NCBI GenBank assembly: GCA_023436515.1
Contig: JAEZIV010000207.1
Span: 1 to 6,152, forward strand
Direction: 5' to 3'
DNA from: Bacillota bacterium
Lineage (GTDB): Bacteria; Bacillota; Clostridia; Acetivibrionales; DSM-1351
DNA length: 6,152 nucleotides
Within the stretch, counting starts at the first letter, position 1. Each line of letters opens with the position of its first letter. The position numbers and the translations under genes were made by a program. Below the pieces are notes generated by a model. It searched no databases, had not been told where the DNA came from, and was given only the letters and a program-made list of their open reading frames with translations. This document shows positions 1-4,145 of the stretch, in pieces.

Positions 1-80
1 ACCTTAAGCCTCTTTTATTTTGGGTAAAAAAACAAGAGCAAAAGGTTATGGATGAAGAGGAGGACAAAACAAATGAGTAA
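1..80 (+). CDS. C-terminal end of an unidentified upstream gene (partial)
   Basis: Reading from base 3, an open frame runs in from the left edge and ends at TAA 78-80. It gives about 25 residues: a hydrophobic stretch (LLFWV) and then a strongly charged tail ending EEDKTNE. The stop overlaps the start of the lysin gene as ATGAGTAA (73-80), a typical translational-coupling overlap in phage operons. The family cannot be named from so short a piece. A second frame also enters the window but stops at 25-27, leaving 24 bases before the lysin SD, so it is a weaker alternative. Confidence 0.5.
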   Translation, partial: LKPLLFWVKKQEQKVMDEEEDKTNE

Positions 81-804
81 TATCGTGTTAATTAAAGCTT
101 CTGTATTTATTAAATGGCTGCTTTCAATGCTGGGGCTTGGCTATGTCTACAGTGCAACAGGGCAAGTATGTACTACTGGTATGCTAAAAACAGCACAGGT
201 CACCTATGGCAGCACCATGGGAGAGGGCTATTTTCAGAAAAATGGTGACTACTCAAAGGGCCGGTGCGCCCGTTGGCTGGGCAAGGTTTGCTTTGATTGT
301 TCGGGACTAATAAAAGCAGCTAGAAAAGCACTGTCCGGCATATGGCAGGACTTAAGCGCACAGGGTTTATATGATCAGTGTACAAAGAGAGGCGTAATAT
401 CTGTAATGCCCCTGGTTCCCGGAACGCTTGTATTTATGTATCAGAACAATCAAGGCCGAATAGTGCATGTGGGCATGTACATAGGTAATGGAGAGGTTAT
501 TGAAAGCCGTGGAGTTGACTATGGCGTAGTCAGAACTAAACTGTCACAAAGGGCCTGGACACATTGGGGACAAGTTCCCTGGATTGAATTTGATATAGCA
601 GACGAAAAGGGCAAGGTTGTCACCGGCGCAGAAAACGATGCCGGAGACAATTCGACACCTAAAGCTGACGATACCAGCAAAATGGATTTCAATACAGCTC
701 TAGAACTTGCAGCAGCCAAGAAAGGCATTGATAAAGGTTATTGGTTAAAAAGGAAGGATATAGACCCTTACTTTGATGATCTGATAATAAAACTAATGGA
801 ATAA
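73..804 (+). CDS. NlpC/P60-family phage endolysin
   Basis: This is a peptidoglycan-cleaving cysteine peptidase of 243 residues and the probable lysis enzyme of the prophage. With the start at 73, the NlpC/P60 domain spans about residues 5-173. Visible family marks are GYVYSATGQ near 23-31, the nucleophile Cys76 in FDCSG, the base His132 in VHVGMYIGNGEVIES, and His164 in THWGQVPW. The fold is known to cut peptide stem bonds of the cell wall. No signal peptide is seen, as expected for a holin-dependent enzyme. A polar linker (about 174-203) leads to a 40-residue tail ending KKGIDKGYWLKRKDIDPYFDDLIIKLM. That tail resembles a short C-terminal module I associate with clostridial phage lysins, but this is from memory. 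An in-frame ATG at 52 would add seven residues. The ATG at 73 is preferred because AGGAGG (58-63) sits 9 bases before it and it overlaps the upstream stop. Confidence 0.93.
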   Translation: MSNIVLIKASVFIKWLLSMLGLGYVYSATGQVCTTGMLKTAQVTYGSTMGEGYFQKNGDYSKGRCARWLGKVCFDCSGLIKAARKALSGIWQDLSAQGLYDQCTKRGVISVMPLVPGTLVFMYQNNQGRIVHVGMYIGNGEVIESRGVDYGVVRTKLSQRAWTHWGQVPWIEFDIADEKGKVVTGAENDAGDNSTPKADDTSKMDFNTALELAAAKKGIDKGYWLKRKDIDPYFDDLIIKLME

Positions 805-820
805 GAGAGGAGCGGTTCAC

Positions 821-1147
821 ATGAAAGAATTTTTATCATTATTATGGGAATGGCGGTTTGTTATTGCGGTAGGTGCTGTAGCCTTAATTTACTGTTTTAT
901 GGAGTGGAATAAGGTTAAAGCGAAATTGTATTCGTTCATGCTCCAGGCCAAGAGCTTGGCGAAAGATGCAGTTTTAAAATCTGGACAACAGCAGGAGGAA
1001 TGGGTAGTAAATAAAGCATATCAATTCTTGCCGAAAGCCTTGACGTTGTTTATATCCCGGCAACTAATGCAAAAAATAGTTCATTGGTTGTACCATAAGG
1101 CCAAGGACTACATAGACGATGGACAAATAAATAATTCTATACAGTAA
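821..1147 (+). CDS. Small one-helix membrane protein of the lysis cassette, possibly holin-like
   Basis: The gene encodes 108 residues. It starts 16 bases after the endolysin stop and has a strong ribosome site, GAGAGGAG (805-812), 8 bases before the ATG. Residues 12-27 (FVIAVGAVALIYCFME) form one clear transmembrane helix after a short N-terminal segment. The rest is soluble and helical, with a Lys-rich stretch just inside the membrane (NKVKAKL), a QQQEEWVV motif and an acidic end (KDYIDDGQ). Its position directly behind a lysin and before a terminator suggests a role in lysis, such as a holin or a lysis regulator. One membrane helix with a large tail is unlike the common two- and three-helix holins. 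I do not recognise a named family, so the lysis role rests on context. Confidence 0.85.
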   Translation: MKEFLSLLWEWRFVIAVGAVALIYCFMEWNKVKAKLYSFMLQAKSLAKDAVLKSGQQQEEWVVNKAYQFLPKALTLFISRQLMQKIVHWLYHKAKDYIDDGQINNSIQ

Positions 1148-1149
1148 GC

Positions 1150-1196
1150 AAAATAAGCCTCTGAGGAGAAATAACTCCTTGGAGGCTTATTTTTTT
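1150..1196. terminator. Strong intrinsic terminator at the end of the lysis cassette, probably two-way
   Basis: A 19-bp stem (1150-1168 with 1175-1193, two G-T pairs in the middle) closes a 6-base loop, AAATAA. The left arm is preceded by A residues and the right arm runs into a T tract (1190-1196). The lysis cassette ends 3 bases before it, and the convergent regulator gene on the minus strand stops at 1232, so it can serve both directions. Confidence 0.93.
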
Positions 1197-1231
1197 GTGT
1201 TTAAATATGTTAAAATAATTCGTTGCAAATT

Positions 1232-1441
1232 TTATTTTTTATCTGGAACATACTCCATTATATCATTGAGAGTGCATTGAAGAACCTTGCAGATTTTATC
1301 CAAATGCTCCGGTCTTATTTGCTTAACACGTCCATGATAATAATTATTTATTGTACCAGGCCGTATGCCTGTTTTTTGGCAAAGCCAGTATTGTGTTAAA
1401 TCATGATCTTCCAAAAAGTCAGATAATTTATACTTGATCAA
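1232..1441 (-). CDS. Small Cro/CI (XRE)-type repressor-like protein
   Basis: The gene encodes 69 residues, nearly all of it a helix-turn-helix domain. The recognisable part is about 14-35: LTQYWLCQKTGIRPGTINNYYHG, with the usual turn Gly25 and helix 3 around RPGTINNYY. After it comes the closing helix HLDKICKVLQCTLNDIMEY, typical of XRE proteins that end just after the fold. No oligomerisation or peptidase domain is present, so any switching must come from another protein. The start is TTG at 1441-1439, supported by GAGGTG (1454-1449) 7 bases upstream. No ATG lies in frame at that point. It points away from the other regulator at 1544 and converges on the lysis cassette. The best guess is the lysogeny repressor or its Cro-like partner; which one cannot be told from sequence. 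Confidence 0.88.
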   Translation of the reverse strand: MIKYKLSDFLEDHDLTQYWLCQKTGIRPGTINNYYHGRVKQIRPEHLDKICKVLQCTLNDIMEYVPDKK

Positions 1442-1443
1442 TC

Positions 1444-1468
1444 AATTTCACCTCGTTATGGTGAAATT
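1444..1468. promoter_or_regulatory. Candidate operator: 9-bp inverted repeat over the promoter and ribosome site of the minus-strand regulator
   Basis: AATTTCACC and GGTGAAATT are perfect inverted copies separated by 7 bases. The repeat overlaps the -10, the predicted start point and the GAGGTG ribosome site. A bound repressor would block transcription. In RNA the same arms could form a hairpin hiding the ribosome site, if transcription starts far enough upstream. Autoregulation by the 69-residue protein is the simplest reading. Confidence 0.55.
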
Positions 1469-1474
1469 TTAGCA
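1466..1474 (-). promoter_or_regulatory. Extended -10 promoter element of the minus-strand regulator
   Basis: On the minus strand this reads TGCTAAAAT, an extended -10 (TGn plus TAAAAT). A TTGGCA lies upstream but only 14 bases away, too short for a standard -35, so the element probably relies on the TG extension. The predicted transcript start, about 1459, lies inside the inverted repeat at 1444-1468. Confidence 0.5.
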
Positions 1475-1484
1475 CATAAAAATT

Positions 1485-1513
1485 TTGCCAACTGAAAATA
1501 CTACGCGTAGAGT
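1485..1513 (+). promoter_or_regulatory. Candidate rightward promoter of the plus-strand mini-regulator
   Basis: TTGCCA (1485-1490), a 17-base spacer, then TAGAGT (1508-1513). The -35 matches 5 of 6 and the -10 matches 4 of 6. The perfect palindrome CTACGCGTAG (1501-1510) lies in the spacer and covers half of the -10, so it may be an operator. Confidence 0.45.
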
Positions 1514-1521
1514 ACTGAAAA
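1491..1521. repeat. Operator-like cluster: 10-bp palindrome between two direct repeats
   Basis: ACTGAAAA occurs at 1491-1498 and again at 1514-1521, 23 bp apart, about two turns of the helix. Between them lies the perfect palindrome CTACGCGTAG (1501-1510), followed directly by the 6-bp palindrome AGTACT (1511-1516). The cluster sits between two divergent DNA-binding-protein genes, where phage operators are expected. Confidence 0.45.
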
Positions 1522-1543
1522 AATTTTTAAGGGCTTATTTCCC

Positions 1544-1720
1544 GTGAATACATTTAAAAGATGTAGAATTAAAGCCGGATTAACAACAAAGGTAGCTGCT
1601 CAACTTCTAGGCATAAAACAGAATACATTATATAAAATTGAATGCGGGATAAGACAACCGAGTTCATTAATTAAGTCAAAAATGTCAGTTCTTTATAATT
1701 GTAACTTTGGTGAAATGTAA
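1544..1720 (+). CDS. 58-residue Cro/CI (XRE)-type mini-regulator
   Basis: The gene encodes 58 residues, starting at GTG. Residues 7-38 read as a classic XRE helix-turn-helix: RIKAGLTTKVAAQLLGIKQNTLYKIECGIRQP, with the LLGIKQNTLYKIE recognition segment and the terminal G-x-R-x-P found in many Cro/CI proteins. After this only a short closing helix remains (SSLIKSKMSVLYNCNFGEM), so it is at the lower size limit for the family. It may have lost a few C-terminal residues to a stop or frameshift. The ribosome site is weak: AAGGG (1529-1533) lies 10 bases before GTG, and no better in-frame start exists. It diverges from the 69-residue regulator, so together they look like a CI/Cro pair. It could also be a decaying remnant. 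Confidence 0.68.
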   Translation: MNTFKRCRIKAGLTTKVAAQLLGIKQNTLYKIECGIRQPSSLIKSKMSVLYNCNFGEM

Positions 1721-1952
1721 TTTCCAATTATGTATTACAGTTTTATTACAAAGTTTGGACAAAATCGACAAAGTTCTAATATATATACCCTTAATTTTTC
1801 AAGATAACAACAATATATTTTCAAATATTACAAAAAGTGATTTACCAGTTCGATTTACACATATTGAAGTAAATACAATATATGAGTATTATAATTTTAA
1901 CATCTTAATAAGCAGCTGATAAAAATAAATATTTTAAAATTCAGAAAGGGGA
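1721..1952. other. AT-rich stretch without a convincing gene
   Basis: This stretch is visibly richer in A and T than its flanks. A 70-codon open frame (TTG start at 1707, stop at 1919) runs through it, but it overlaps the regulator gene, has no ribosome site and shows low-complexity Asn/Ile content. A promoter-like pair, TTGGAC (1755-1760) and TAATAT (1777-1782) with 16 bases between, is present. In such AT-rich DNA it may be chance, and no gene follows closely. Confidence 0.4.
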
Positions 1953-1981
1953 TTGTAAACAACTGGCACAAGTATTATACT
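1953..1981 (+). promoter_or_regulatory. Sigma-A promoter of the SOS-box gene
   Basis: TTGTAA (1953-1958), a 17-base spacer, then TATACT (1976-1981). The -35 matches 4 of 6 and the -10 matches 5 of 6, with ideal spacing. The predicted start point, about 1988, coincides with the left edge of the LexA-like palindrome. The leader to the ATG at 2057 would be about 70 bases. Confidence 0.65.
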
Positions 1982-1987
1982 AAAATC

Positions 1988-2001
1988 AGAACATATGTTC
2001 G
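1988..2001. promoter_or_regulatory. LexA (SOS) box
   Basis: The 12-bp perfect palindrome GAACATATGTTC (1989-2000), with outer bases A and G, fits the Gram-positive LexA/DinR box, whose core is GAAC-N4-GTTC with purine and pyrimidine preferences in the middle. It begins 7 bases after the -10, at the predicted transcript start, where a bound LexA would block the promoter. I found no other GAAC-N4-GTTC in the window. Binding itself is not shown by sequence. Confidence 0.72.
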
Positions 2002-2020
2002 ATATCTGACAAGGAGATAT
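2002..2020 (+). promoter_or_regulatory. Small inverted repeat in the leader of the SOS-box gene
   Basis: ATATCT (2002-2007) and AGATAT (2015-2020) are inverted copies around a 7-base loop, GACAAGG, just downstream of the LexA box. In RNA they would form a weak hairpin that partly includes an AAGGAG. Its role is unknown and it may be chance. Confidence 0.25.
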
Positions 2021-2056
2021 GCGTGCGGTACTAATTATTGTGGAGGTAATTTATAA

Positions 2057-2248
2057 ATGATAGACGTTGATAAAGAAGCACTAAGAATAAAATGGGAGAA
2101 TTATTCTAGCGCATTTAATGAATTATCAGATAAAATGAATGATGCCGGACTTGATGTAAAACTCCTCAGAAAAGTGGTAGATTTTCATGAAGAATATATG
2201 ACTACTACCAATCTTTTTACCAATCCAGCGTTTAAAGTTGTATTTTAA
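2057..2248 (+). CDS. SOS-controlled small protein of unknown function in the prophage
   Basis: The gene encodes 63 residues and has one of the best ribosome sites in the window, GGAGGT (2042-2047), 9 bases before the ATG. The protein is soluble, charged and probably mostly helical (EALRIKWENYSSAFNELSDKMNDAGLDVKLLRKVVDFHEEYM), ending in a more hydrophobic tail (LFTNPAFKVVF). It has no signal peptide, membrane helix or helix-turn-helix that I can see, and I do not recognise its family. Upstream are a good promoter and a LexA box. Downstream, 115 bp away, is the attachment site. A small LexA-controlled prophage gene next to the repressor region could be an antirepressor, as with Tum of phage 186, or an excision factor. 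A toxin or growth inhibitor is also possible. That it is a gene is likely; the function is inference. Confidence 0.75.
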   Translation: MIDVDKEALRIKWENYSSAFNELSDKMNDAGLDVKLLRKVVDFHEEYMTTTNLFTNPAFKVVF

Positions 2249-2257
2249 AACTTATTG

Positions 2258-2273
2258 CAACATTTAAATGTTG
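2258..2273. repeat. Perfect 16-bp palindrome near the attachment site
   Basis: CAACATTTAAATGTTG reads the same on both strands. It lies 10 bases after the stop of the SOS-box gene and about 90 bp before the tRNA fragment. It has no T tract, so it is not a terminator. A protein-binding site is more likely, for example for a repressor or excision factor. Confidence 0.5.
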
Positions 2274-2363
2274 AGTGTAACGAAATTTTATTACTAAAAT
2301 TAAAATACGTAAAATGGCATATTTGAAGGCAATAACTGAAAAGTTGAGCAATACGAAATTTTA
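2266..2363. repeat. Imperfect 25-bp direct repeats next to the attachment core
   Basis: Bases 2266-2290 and 2339-2363 match at 20 of 25 positions, 73 bp apart. The shared parts are a GTTGAG block, then four differing bases, then ACGAAATTTTA (2280-2290 and 2353-2363). The second copy ends exactly where the tRNA-derived block begins. The first copy overlaps the 16-bp palindrome. Such spacing beside an att core suggests integrase or excision-factor binding sites. Confidence 0.5.
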
Positions 2364-2412
2364 CGGCCTTCTAAGCCGTAGGTCTTGGGTTCGAATCCCC
2401 ATGGGCACGCCA
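2363..2412 (+). other. attR: displaced 3' part of a tRNA-Arg(TCT) gene
   Basis: Bases 2363-2379 form an anticodon arm: ACGGC, loop CTTCTAA with anticodon TCT at 2370-2372, then GCCGT. A five-base variable loop follows, then the T arm with loop TTCGAAT (2390-2396), acceptor strand TGGGCAC (2402-2408), discriminator G and an encoded CCA (2410-2412). The sequence upstream has no D arm and no GTGCCCA that could pair with the acceptor, so only the 3' part exists. This is the standard product of a tyrosine integrase recombining in the anticodon region of a tRNA gene, with the phage bringing its own copy of the 3' end. The T stem has one mismatch (T2386 against C2400), which could be slight decay or natural. 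The fragment cannot make a working tRNA. Confidence 0.9.
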
Positions 2413-2453
2413 ATATAAAAAGCATCTAATTAATTTAGATGCTTTTTATATTG
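2411..2453. terminator. Terminator of the original tRNA gene
   Basis: A perfect 19-bp stem (2411-2429 with 2435-2453) with loop TTAAT is followed within two bases by TTTTT (2456-2460). The left arm starts within the CCA of the tRNA fragment, so this is the host terminator that the tRNA had before integration. The A-rich left arm makes it able to work on both strands, insulating pgi from prophage transcription. Confidence 0.88.
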
Positions 2454-2533
2454 CATTTTTATTTGGTGCTCGAGCTAAAGAAGCTATGAATCCGTTTGCC
2501 AAATAAAATTAACTTTTAAATGAGCAATAGTTT

Positions 2534-2542
2534 TGGTATACT
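2534..2542 (+). promoter_or_regulatory. Extended -10 promoter of pgi
   Basis: TGGTATACT combines a TG extension with the -10 TATACT (2537-2542). The -35 at 17 bases, TTTTAA (2514-2519), is weak, which fits an extended -10 promoter. The predicted start is about 2549, giving a leader of some 50 bases. Confidence 0.6.
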
Positions 2543-2599
2543 AGATAAGATTAAATTTTTCCAGACACTAAAATTTATTTATATATTGGAGGGCAGTTT

Positions 2600-3952
2600 A
2601 TGGAACGAATAACTTTCGACAGTTCAAAAGCCGCGTCATTCTTGAGTGAACACGAGATTAATTATTTTGAGGGATATGTTAAGCAAGCTCATGAAATGCT
2701 TCATGGAAAAACCGGTCCGGGTAATGAGTTTTTAGGTTGGGTTGATCTTCCCCTTAATTATGACCGTGAAGAGTTCGCAAGAATAAAAAAATCAGCCGAA
2801 AAAATTAAGTCAGATTCTGAAGTATTGATTGTTATAGGAATTGGTGGTTCATATCTCGGTGCACGAGCAGCCATTGAAATGCTATCACATTCCTTCTACA
2901 ATATGCTTCCTAAGAGCAAGAGAAAAACCCCGGAAATCTATTTTGTAGGAAATAATATTAGTTCAACCTACGTAACAGATTTACTGGAGCTCATAGAAGG
3001 AAAGGAAGTATCGGTAAACGTTATTTCAAAGTCGGGTACCACAACAGAACCAGCCGTTGCTTTCAGAATATTCAAGGAATACTTGGAGACCAAGTACGGT
3101 AAGCAGGAAGCAAAAAACAGGATATATGCCACCACAGATAAGGCTAGAGGGGCTTTGAAGAAGCTGGCTGATGAAGAGGGCTATGAAAGCTTTGTTATTC
3201 CGGATGATGTTGGAGGAAGATTTTCAGTGCTAACAGCTGTTGGACTATTACCAATTGCTGTATGTGGTGCCGATATAGATATAATTATGCAGGGGGCAGC
3301 GGATGCCTGTAAGCTGTATGCTGATACCGATTTTAAGAAAAATGATTGCTATAGATATGCCGCAGCAAGAAATGCCCTATACAACAAAAATAAAACAATT
3401 GAGATTATGGTCAATTATGAGCCTGCTCTTCATTTCTTTACTGAGTGGTGGAAGCAGCTTTATGGAGAAAGTGAGGGAAAGGACCAGAAGGGCATATTCC
3501 CCGCAGGAGTTGATTTTACAACTGATCTTCACTCTATGGGTCAATATATTCAGGATGGGCTCAGAAATTTGTTTGAGACAGTTATACACGTTGGAAAGGC
3601 AAAAAAGAGCATAACTATCAAGGAGGACAAGGACAATATTGATGGTCTGAACTTTCTTGCCGGTCAGGAAATGGACTTTGTAAACAGCAAAGCCTTTGAA
3701 GGAACACTCCTTGCACATACTGACGGCGGAGTACCAAACTTCATAATCAATGTTCCTGAGCTTAATGAATACTATTTTGGGAGCATGGTTTACTTCTTTG
3801 AAAAAGCCTGCGGAATCAGCGGATATCTTTTGGCAGTGAACCCCTTTGATCAGCCTGGAGTAGAGGCCTACAAGAAAAACATGTTTGCCCTTCTTGGCAA
3901 ACCCGGCTATGAAGAAGAGAAAAAGCAGCTTGAAGCAAGGCTTGGTAAATAG
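2600..3952 (+). CDS. pgi: Glucose-6-phosphate isomerase
   Basis: This enzyme interconverts glucose 6-phosphate and fructose 6-phosphate in the cytoplasm, in glycolysis and gluconeogenesis. The 450 residues are the normal length for the short bacterial form. Landmarks in order are [11 protein letters not shown] (80-90), the sugar-phosphate-binding [11 protein letters not shown] (141-151), the family signature [17 protein letters not shown] (202-218), Glu290 in [15 protein letters not shown], His311 in TDLHSMGQ, and Lys425 in [21 protein letters not shown]. Those three residues correspond to the conserved catalytic positions of the family. The start is ATG 2600, with GGAGGG (2588-2593) 6 bases upstream. 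It is transcribed alone, from an extended -10 promoter to a strong terminator. It is the first chromosomal gene after the prophage, and its coding looks intact. Confidence 0.98.
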   Translation: MERITFDSSKAASFLSEHEINYFEGYVKQAHEMLHGKTGPGNEFLGWVDLPLNYDREEFARIKKSAEKIKSDSEVLIVIGIGGSYLGARAAIEMLSHSFYNMLPKSKRKTPEIYFVGNNISSTYVTDLLELIEGKEVSVNVISKSGTTTEPAVAFRIFKEYLETKYGKQEAKNRIYATTDKARGALKKLADEEGYESFVIPDDVGGRFSVLTAVGLLPIAVCGADIDIIMQGAADACKLYADTDFKKNDCYRYAAARNALYNKNKTIEIMVNYEPALHFFTEWWKQLYGESEGKDQKGIFPAGVDFTTDLHSMGQYIQDGLRNLFETVIHVGKAKKSITIKEDKDNIDGLNFLAGQEMDFVNSKAFEGTLLAHTDGGVPNFIINVPELNEYYFGSMVYFFEKACGISGYLLAVNPFDQPGVEAYKKNMFALLGKPGYEEEKKQLEARLGK

Positions 3953-3979
3953 CAAGAATTAGATTTAAGTGGAAAGTGT

Positions 3980-4024
3980 AAAAAGGCTGACCTGACTATT
4001 TTATAGTTATGGTCAGCCTTTTTT
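3980..4024 (+). terminator. Terminator of pgi
   Basis: A 13-bp stem (3980-3992 with 4011-4023; core AGGCTGACC/GGTCAGCCT) is followed by a T run (4019-4024). The 18-base loop contains a further small stem, ACTAT/ATAGT (3995-3999 with 4003-4007). Confidence 0.92.
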
Positions 4025-4079
4025 GGTGCTACAGCTGAAAGAATTTATTTTATGGGGAACCCGCCAGGTGCACATGCTA

Positions 4080-4108
4080 TTCACAAATAACACTCGTAAG
4101 TATATAAT
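4080..4108 (+). promoter_or_regulatory. Near-consensus sigma-A promoter of the 4146 gene
   Basis: TTCACA (4080-4085), 17 bases, then a perfect TATAAT (4103-4108). This is the closest match to consensus in the window. The predicted start is about 4115, leaving a short leader of about 30 bases. The 55 bases between the pgi terminator and this promoter (4025-4079) show nothing else. Confidence 0.8.
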
Positions 4109-4145
4109 GTAATCATATATTAACCGGATAATGAGGGGGACGCTC

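Larger units (their letters stand above)
1..2412. mobile_element. Right-hand end of an integrated prophage (left part outside the window)
   Basis: Everything left of the tRNA fragment behaves as phage DNA. It holds an NlpC/P60 endolysin and a small membrane protein in a lysis cassette, two miniature Cro/CI-type regulators on opposite strands, a small SOS-box-controlled gene, and finally the displaced 3' end of a tRNA gene. Ordinary housekeeping genes start right after it. The tRNA fragment lies on the plus strand and lacks its 5' half, so the element must extend leftward and the reconstituted tRNA should be at its other end. No integrase, portal or tail gene is visible here, so the size and type of the element are unknown. 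An integrative element other than a phage is possible but less likely given the lysin. Confidence 0.85.

Noticed and set aside
519..728. 69-codon minus-strand open frame inside the endolysin gene
   Set aside because: It is antisense to a well-supported gene and has no ribosome site or recognisable content.
1707..1919. 70-codon plus-strand open frame overlapping the end of the mini-regulator gene
   Set aside because: It begins with TTG inside another gene, has no ribosome site, and its Asn/Ile/Tyr-rich composition is what AT-rich non-coding DNA gives by chance.
2019..2060. 13-codon leader peptide ending in an ATGA overlap with the SOS-box gene
   Set aside because: The only ribosome-site-like bases (AAGGAG, 2011-2016) end 2 bases before its ATG, too close for initiation, and the downstream gene has its own strong site.
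2339..2412. A complete tRNA-Arg gene
   Set aside because: No D arm and no 5' acceptor strand precede the anticodon arm, so only the 3' part is present.
3303..3614. 103-codon plus-strand open frame inside pgi
   Set aside because: It is another reading frame of pgi coding DNA and has no independent signals.
3377..3955. 192-codon minus-strand open frame across the end of pgi
   Set aside because: It lies wholly antisense to a clear enzyme gene and starts within the pgi stop region without a ribosome site. It is a by-product of pgi codon use.
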